From Thermomonas alba (GTDB lineage Bacteria; Pseudomonadota; Gammaproteobacteria; Xanthomonadales; Xanthomonadaceae): DNA of 64,000 nucleotides. The notes under the pieces were generated by a model that did not search any database, had not been told where the DNA came from, and was given only the letters and a program-made list of their open reading frames with translations. The translations under genes were made by a program, and so were the position numbers. Positions 59,444 through 64,000 of this stretch are shown here, piece by piece. The DNA lies in NCBI RefSeq assembly GCF_022419205.1, contig NZ_JAJOZU010000003.1:310001-374000 (forward strand), in the 5' to 3' direction. Each line of letters starts with the position of its first letter. Position 1 is the first letter of the stretch.

Positions 59444-61249
59444 CTAGCGGATCGGCTCGCCCAGCATCAACTCGCGCACGTAGCGCACCGGCGGCGCGCC
59501 GTAGGACAGCACCTGGTCGTGGTAGGCCTTGAGGTCGAAGCGATCGCCCAGCTTGCGCCGCATCGCCTCGCGCAGGTCCAGGTGCTCCTGCACGCCGACG
59601 AAATAGGTGGGCAGCTGCGCCGAGGTGAGCTGGGCGCGCACCCATTTGCCGGCGGCCTCGCTTTCCTGCTGGAAGGCGTCGTGGGTCATCAGGCGCATGG
59701 CCTGCGCGCGGCTCCAGCCGTCCACGTGCACGCCCTGGTCGAGCAGCGCGTTGGCAATCGTGCGCAGGTAGAACTTCAGCTGCACCAGGTGGAACAGCGG
59801 GTCGCCGTCCAGGTAGCCCTGCTCCTGCATCATGCGCTCGGTATAGACCGCCCAGCCTTCCGCAAACACCCCGGAGCGCAGCACGCCGCGCAGCACCGAC
59901 GGGTACTTGGCCGAGTGCCAGCCCTCCAGGTAGTGGCCGGGGATGCCCTCGTGGATCGACAGCAGCTGGATCATGCGGCCGTTGTATTCGCGCAGGAACG
60001 AATCGGCCTGCGCCTGGCTCCAGTCGTCCGGGATCGGCGAGATCGCGTAGAACGTCTTCTGGCCCTTGTCGAGCGGGCCCGGCGAGTCGCAGTAGGCGAC
60101 CGCCACGCCGCGCTGGAACTCCGGCATCAGGATCACGTCCACCGGGGCGTCCGGCAGGGTGACGAGATTCTTTTCACGCACGAAGTCGGTGGCCGACTGC
60201 AGCGCGGCCTTGGCAGCGTCCACCACCGCATCGCGCGCCGGGTGGTCGGCGTAGGCCAGTTCCAGCGCGGCCTCGATCGCCGCCTGCTGCTGCGCTTCGG
60301 TCGGCTGCTCCGGCAGCGCCGGCGCCCCGGCCTTGCCGGCCAGCACGGTGCGCGCGATGGCGTACATCTGCGCGCGCACCCGCTGCATCTCGGCTTCGGC
60401 GCGCTGCTTGATCTCGGCGCGCGAGAGCGAGGAGGACAGCGCGAACTTCAGCTTCTGGTCGTACTTCTCCGCGCCGAGGCGGAAGTCGCCCTTGGCGTTC
60501 GGCACCAGGGTCTTGTCCAGCCAGGCCTGGTGTTCGGCCACTGCCTGCTCGAGCGTGGCGATCGCGGCGCGGGTACGCGCGGCGTCGGCGGCCGGCAGTG
60601 CGTCCAGATGCGGGGTGATGAAGGTCTCGACGATCGACAGGATCCCGGCGTTCTGGCGTGCCACCGTCTGCGCGTGGATCTTCGGCACCCGCGCCGGGTC
60701 GAGGTTGGCGCGCGCCTGCGCCAGCAGCGCCGGCAGCTTCTCCATGCGCGCGGTAGCGGCCTTGATGCGGTCCGGCAGCGGCGCGAAATCGCGCGCCATG
60801 AGGTTGTAGATCGCACTGCCGGCGAGGCTGCCGTACACCTGGGGATCCCAGGCCCAATCTTGCAGTACTTCATTGGTCCAGATGTCGGATTGCAGCTGGT
60901 TGCGCAAGAGCGCGGCATCGACCTGGTGCTCGCGTGAGAGCTTGTCGGCATCGATGGCATCGAGCTTGGCCAGCAGCGCCTTGCTGGTGTCCACCCGGCG
61001 CTGGCGGCCGGCGGCGCTGAGGTCGTCCAGCTCGGTATCGAAGCGATGATCCCCGATCTGGGTGGCCGCCACCGGCGACAGCCGCATCCATGCGTCCACC
61101 GCCTGCTGCGACAGGGCGGTGAAGGCGGCGTCCGCCTGGGAGACGGATGCGTCTGGCGTGCGGGCCTTGTCCGGGGGCGGCGTCTGTTGTTGCCCGCCGC
61201 AGCCGGCAAGCAGTGCGGTGATGGTCAGGGCCAGGAGACAGTGCCGCAT
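59444..61249 (-). CDS. DUF885 family lipoprotein, likely metallopeptidase-like
   Basis: A 601-residue exported lipoprotein. The signal ends in lipobox LLAGC (Cys about 17). The DUF885 domain fills the rest. SIHEGIPGHYLE (about 430) gives a HExxGH-like zinc motif, with EGWAVYTERMMQEQGYL about 40 residues later supplying the third ligand. Related proteins are annotated as carboxypeptidase-like; activity is unproven. A 12-bp tandem duplication (59432-59455) repeats the last codons and stop. It is divergent from the M13 peptidase gene, another exported zinc peptidase. Confidence 0.88.
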   Translation of the reverse strand: MRHCLLALTITALLAGCGGQQQTPPPDKARTPDASVSQADAAFTALSQQAVDAWMRLSPVAATQIGDHRFDTELDDLSAAGRQRRVDTSKALLAKLDAIDADKLSREHQVDAALLRNQLQSDIWTNEVLQDWAWDPQVYGSLAGSAIYNLMARDFAPLPDRIKAATARMEKLPALLAQARANLDPARVPKIHAQTVARQNAGILSIVETFITPHLDALPAADAARTRAAIATLEQAVAEHQAWLDKTLVPNAKGDFRLGAEKYDQKLKFALSSSLSRAEIKQRAEAEMQRVRAQMYAIARTVLAGKAGAPALPEQPTEAQQQAAIEAALELAYADHPARDAVVDAAKAALQSATDFVREKNLVTLPDAPVDVILMPEFQRGVAVAYCDSPGPLDKGQKTFYAISPIPDDWSQAQADSFLREYNGRMIQLLSIHEGIPGHYLEGWHSAKYPSVLRGVLRSGVFAEGWAVYTERMMQEQGYLDGDPLFHLVQLKFYLRTIANALLDQGVHVDGWSRAQAMRLMTHDAFQQESEAAGKWVRAQLTSAQLPTYFVGVQEHLDLREAMRRKLGDRFDLKAYHDQVLSYGAPPVRYVRELMLGEPIR

Positions 61250-61422
61250 CGGAACGCGCTCGCATGAAAGATGACGTGGCCTGCCACGATACGGGCTGCA
61301 TGGGGCTGTGGCCAGTGCCAGAAGGCGCTTCTGCCGCTGCATTGAGACCAACCAAAGTCACGCGCGCCAGCGGTCGCCTGCGGCTACGCTCGGAAGTTCC
61401 TCAACGACCACGGGCACGGTCC

Positions 61423-63477
61423 ATGAAGCCATCTTTGCTTGCCTTTGCTCTCACCACTTCATTGGCTGCAGCCAGTGCGTTTGCCGCATCTCCGGGCGGC
61501 AAGGCCCAGATCGGCGATTTTGGCGTGGATCTGTCCGCGCGCGATCTGTCGGTCAAGCCAGGTGACGACTTCAACCGCTACGCCAGCGGGCACTGGATCG
61601 ACACCTACCAGCTGAAGGATTACGAGACCAACTACGGCTCGTTCAACCAGCTGCGCGATCGCGCCGAGGAGCAGACCCGCGCGATCATGGACGAACTCCT
61701 GGCGCGCAAGGATCTCGCCCCGGGCAGCAATGCGCAGAAGCTGCGCGACTACTATCTGAGCTTCACTGACCGCGCCACCCGCGACGCTGCCGGGATCAAG
61801 CCGCTGCAGCCGGTGCTGGACAAGATCGCGGCGATCGACGGCAAGCAGGCGCTGATCGCAGCCTTCGGCAATGCCGATCTCGATGGCAGCGATGCGCCTT
61901 TCCGGTTCTATGTCGGCATCGACCGCAAGAACCCCGACCGCTACCAGGTCAACCTCGGGGTCGGCGGCCTGGGCCTGCCGGACCGCGACTACTACCTCAA
62001 CCCCGACCCGCGCTTCGCCAAGATCCGCGAGGCCTACGTGGCCCATATCCAGCGCATGCTGGGCTTCGCCGGCGTCACCGGGGCCGACGCCAAGGCGCGC
62101 GCCGAGGCGGTGTTGGCGCTCGAGACCGCGCTGGCCAAGCCGCAGTGGGATCGGGTGAAGCTGCGCGACCGCGACAAGACCTACAACGTCCTGACCTTCG
62201 CCGAGCTGCAGCAGAAATATCCCGGCTACGACTGGGCCGCGCAGCTGCGCGCGCAGCAGATGCCGCAGCCGGCCGATCTCAACGTCACCACCCCGGACGT
62301 GCTGCAGCCGGTGATCGATCTGATCGACGCCACCCCGCTGTCCGCCTGGCGCGACTACCTCGCCTTCCACGCGGTCGATGGCAACGCCGAGCTGCTCAGC
62401 ACCGAGATCGACCAGGCCGCGTTCGAGTTCAACGGCAAGGTGCTGGGCGGGCAGAAAGCGCAGCGCGAGGACTGGAAGCGCGCGCTGGGCATGGTGGGCG
62501 CGCGCAACGGGCTGGGGGACGCCCTCGGCGAGCTGTATGTGGCGCGCTACTTCAAGCCGGAATCGAAGGCGGCGATGGATGAGCTGGTGGAGAACCTGCG
62601 CGCGGCGCTGCGCCAGAACATCGAGCAGCTGGACTGGATGGGCCCGGCGACCAAGGCCGAGGCGCTGCGCAAGCTGTCCACCTTCCGCCCCAAGATCGGC
62701 TACCCGTCGAAGTGGAAGGACTATTCCAGCGTCGCCATCAAACCGGACGACCTGCTGGGCAATGCGGTGGCGCTGCGCAAGTTCAACCGCGCCGACCAGA
62801 ACCGCCGGGTCGGGCAGAAGACCGACCGCGAGGAGTGGGGCATGACCCCGCAGACGGTGAACGCCTACTACAACTCGGCGTTCAACGAGATCGTGTTCCC
62901 GGCCGCCATCCTGCAGCCGCCGTTCTTCGACGTGAATGCCGATCCGGCGGTGAACTACGGCGGCATCGGCGCGGTGATCGGCCACGAAATGGGCCACGGC
63001 TTCGACGACCAGGGCAGCAAGTCGGACGCCGACGGCATCCAGCGCAACTGGTGGACCGACGAGGACCGCGCCCGCTTCGAGCAGCGCACGCAGGCGCTGG
63101 CCAAGCAATACGACGCGTATTGTCCGCTGCCGGGCCAGTGCGTGAACGGCAAGCTGACCCTGGGCGAGAACATCGGCGACCTCGGCGGCCTGTCGATGGC
63201 CTATACCGCCTACCAGCTCAGCCTGAAGGGCAAGCCGGCGCCGGTGATCGACGGCCTCACCGGCGACCAGCGCTTCTATCTGGCCTGGGCCCAGGTGTGG
63301 AAGGGCAAGTACCGCGACGAGGCGCTGCTGCGGCTGATCAAGACCGACCCGCACTCGCCAGTGATGTACCGCGCCAACGGCCCGCTGCGGAACCTGGATG
63401 CGTGGTACCGCGCCTTCGACGTGAAGCCGGGCGACGCCATGTACCTGCCGCCGGAACAGCGCGTGCGCATCTGGTGA
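61423..63477 (+). CDS. M13 family metallopeptidase (PepO/neprilysin-like)
   Basis: A 684-residue exported zinc endopeptidase. A signal peptide (MKPSLLAFALTTSLAAASAFA) is followed by the N-terminal M13 domain (GVDLSARDLSVKPGDDFNRYASGHWI) and the C-terminal catalytic domain. The zinc site VIGHEMGHGFDD lies at about 521, the third ligand in GENIGDLGG at about 581, and the substrate-binding NAYYNSAFNEIVFPAAILQPPFF just before. The expected end is CxxW-like; here it ends RVRIW without Cys. ATG 61423 chosen for the signal peptide. Confidence 0.95.
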   Translation: MKPSLLAFALTTSLAAASAFAASPGGKAQIGDFGVDLSARDLSVKPGDDFNRYASGHWIDTYQLKDYETNYGSFNQLRDRAEEQTRAIMDELLARKDLAPGSNAQKLRDYYLSFTDRATRDAAGIKPLQPVLDKIAAIDGKQALIAAFGNADLDGSDAPFRFYVGIDRKNPDRYQVNLGVGGLGLPDRDYYLNPDPRFAKIREAYVAHIQRMLGFAGVTGADAKARAEAVLALETALAKPQWDRVKLRDRDKTYNVLTFAELQQKYPGYDWAAQLRAQQMPQPADLNVTTPDVLQPVIDLIDATPLSAWRDYLAFHAVDGNAELLSTEIDQAAFEFNGKVLGGQKAQREDWKRALGMVGARNGLGDALGELYVARYFKPESKAAMDELVENLRAALRQNIEQLDWMGPATKAEALRKLSTFRPKIGYPSKWKDYSSVAIKPDDLLGNAVALRKFNRADQNRRVGQKTDREEWGMTPQTVNAYYNSAFNEIVFPAAILQPPFFDVNADPAVNYGGIGAVIGHEMGHGFDDQGSKSDADGIQRNWWTDEDRARFEQRTQALAKQYDAYCPLPGQCVNGKLTLGENIGDLGGLSMAYTAYQLSLKGKPAPVIDGLTGDQRFYLAWAQVWKGKYRDEALLRLIKTDPHSPVMYRANGPLRNLDAWYRAFDVKPGDAMYLPPEQRVRIW

Positions 63478-63562
63478 TGCCGGCCGCCTGCCGCCCGGCC
63501 CTGCGACGGGCGGGTGGCGGGTGCATACTCATCGCACCATCCTTTCAACGGAGGAGCGTGTC

Positions 63563-63745
63563 ATGCAGGCGAACGTGGGTGGCATCGACAAGTGGCTGCG
63601 GGTCCTGGTCGGCCTGACGTTGATCGCCTGGGCCGTGCTCGGCGGCCCGGTCTGGGCCTGGATCGGGGTGGTTCCGCTGGCCACCGGGCTGTTCAACTTC
63701 TGCCTGCTTTACAGGCTGTTCGGCATCAATACCTGCCGGCGCTGA
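63563..63745 (+). CDS. DUF2892 (YgaP-like transmembrane) protein
   Basis: A 60-residue membrane protein: MQANVGGIDKWLRVLVGLTL with two hydrophobic helices, a conserved D/R start and the closing CLLYRLFGINTC. This is the typical stand-alone DUF2892 protein, whose domain is fused to rhodanese in YgaP. Function unknown. GGAGGAG stands 6 bases upstream of the ATG. Confidence 0.9.
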   Translation: MQANVGGIDKWLRVLVGLTLIAWAVLGGPVWAWIGVVPLATGLFNFCLLYRLFGINTCRR

Positions 63746-63777
63746 GCGTCGGCAGGCACGGCGGCGTGGGGGCGGCG

Positions 63778-64000
63778 TCAACCGCCCTTGCGGGCGGCGC
63801 CGGCCTGGGCGCGCTCGAGCACATCCAGCATCTGCTTGACGTGCTGGTTGGGGTTCATCGCGTCGTACTCGGCGAGGATGCGGCCGTCCTGCCCGATCAG
63901 GTAGGACGTGCGGCTGGACAGGTCCGGCTTCAGCATCATCGTGGCATCGAAGCTCTTGGCGATCTTCGCGCCCTGGTCGGCGGCGACCGGGAACTTGCCC
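63778..64000 (-). CDS. Peroxiredoxin, Bcp/AhpC-TSA family (C-terminal part only)
   Basis: The last 74 residues of a thiol peroxidase; the 5' part with the peroxidatic Cys is beyond the window. The visible end reads FPVAADQGAKIAKSFDATMM, SSRTSYLIGQDGRILAEYDAMNPNQHVKQML, the usual Bcp-like C-terminal fold with the SRTSYLI strand. Partner and subtype cannot be decided from this piece. Confidence 0.85.
   Translation of the reverse strand, partial: GKFPVAADQGAKIAKSFDATMMLKPDLSSRTSYLIGQDGRILAEYDAMNPNQHVKQMLDVLERAQAGAARKGG

Overview
The window is 64 kb of GC-rich, gene-dense chromosome. Gene content and protein similarity suggest a gammaproteobacterium of the Xanthomonadaceae/Lysobacteraceae (Lysobacter/Luteimonas/Thermomonas-like; family-level inference only). 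Nearly all of it is housekeeping DNA. There is no phage, integrase, transposase gene, CRISPR array or replication origin. The accessory parts are a cyanophycin locus, a mercury-resistance locus, three copies of a small non-autonomous IS5-like repeat, and a short decaying stretch at about 47.5-52.7 kb.

Layout. 1-2.9 kb (-): cyoA and the start of cyoB, a bo3-type ubiquinol oxidase cut by the window edge. 3.0-5.1 kb (+): an MFS carrier, then overlapping sdhE and cptA/ygfX. 5.1-17.2 kb (+): an envelope, competence and repair run, lolC-lolD-comEC-exbB-exbD-msbA-lpxK-kdsB-LMW phosphatase-uvrC-pgsA, with many 1-8 bp overlaps. 17.2-17.6 kb: tRNA-Gly, tRNA-Cys and tRNA-Leu, the first two each followed by a terminator. 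17.6-22.1 kb (+): a membrane-anchored glutamate-synthase-like flavoprotein and the sulfate-activation genes cysD-cysNC. 22.3-30 kb: the cyanophycin locus, with two synthetases on + and, divergently, an ABC exporter with PH-like and zinc-ribbon domains plus DUF1854. 30-36.4 kb (-): a GGDEF-EAL sensor, infA, aat, a GNAT-like protein and trxB. 36.5-43.6 kb (+): ald, ftsK, lolA, rarA, pyrC and a small unknown. 43.7-47.5 kb: merTPA divergent from merR-MFS. 47.5-52.7 kb (-): an ABC ATPase beside an adaptor/permease deletion fusion, an SPFH/zinc-ribbon/small-TM trio, and a broken DUF6671 gene. 52.7-55.3 kb (-): Sua5-type tsaC and icd. 55.3-63.8 kb: an HTH regulator, small membrane proteins, a methyltransferase, a PlsC acyltransferase, cytochrome b561, a DUF885 lipoprotein, an M13 peptidase and a DUF2892 protein. 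A truncated peroxiredoxin closes the window.

The strongest unexpected signal is the repeat family. Two complete copies are 152 bp and differ at 7 positions. Each is built of five consecutive hairpins, has IS5-like ends, and is flanked by an exact 4-bp YTAR target duplication (CTAG or CTAA). One complete copy is nested inside a third, older copy. At every insertion into genic sequence the duplicated target overlaps the stop codon of a gene, and the elements now fill the gap between convergent genes. Other points worth checking are the PH-like/zinc-ribbon ABC exporter with DUF1854 beside cyanophycin synthesis, a second synthetase that has lost its Mur-ligase P-loop, and two deletion scars within 4 kb.
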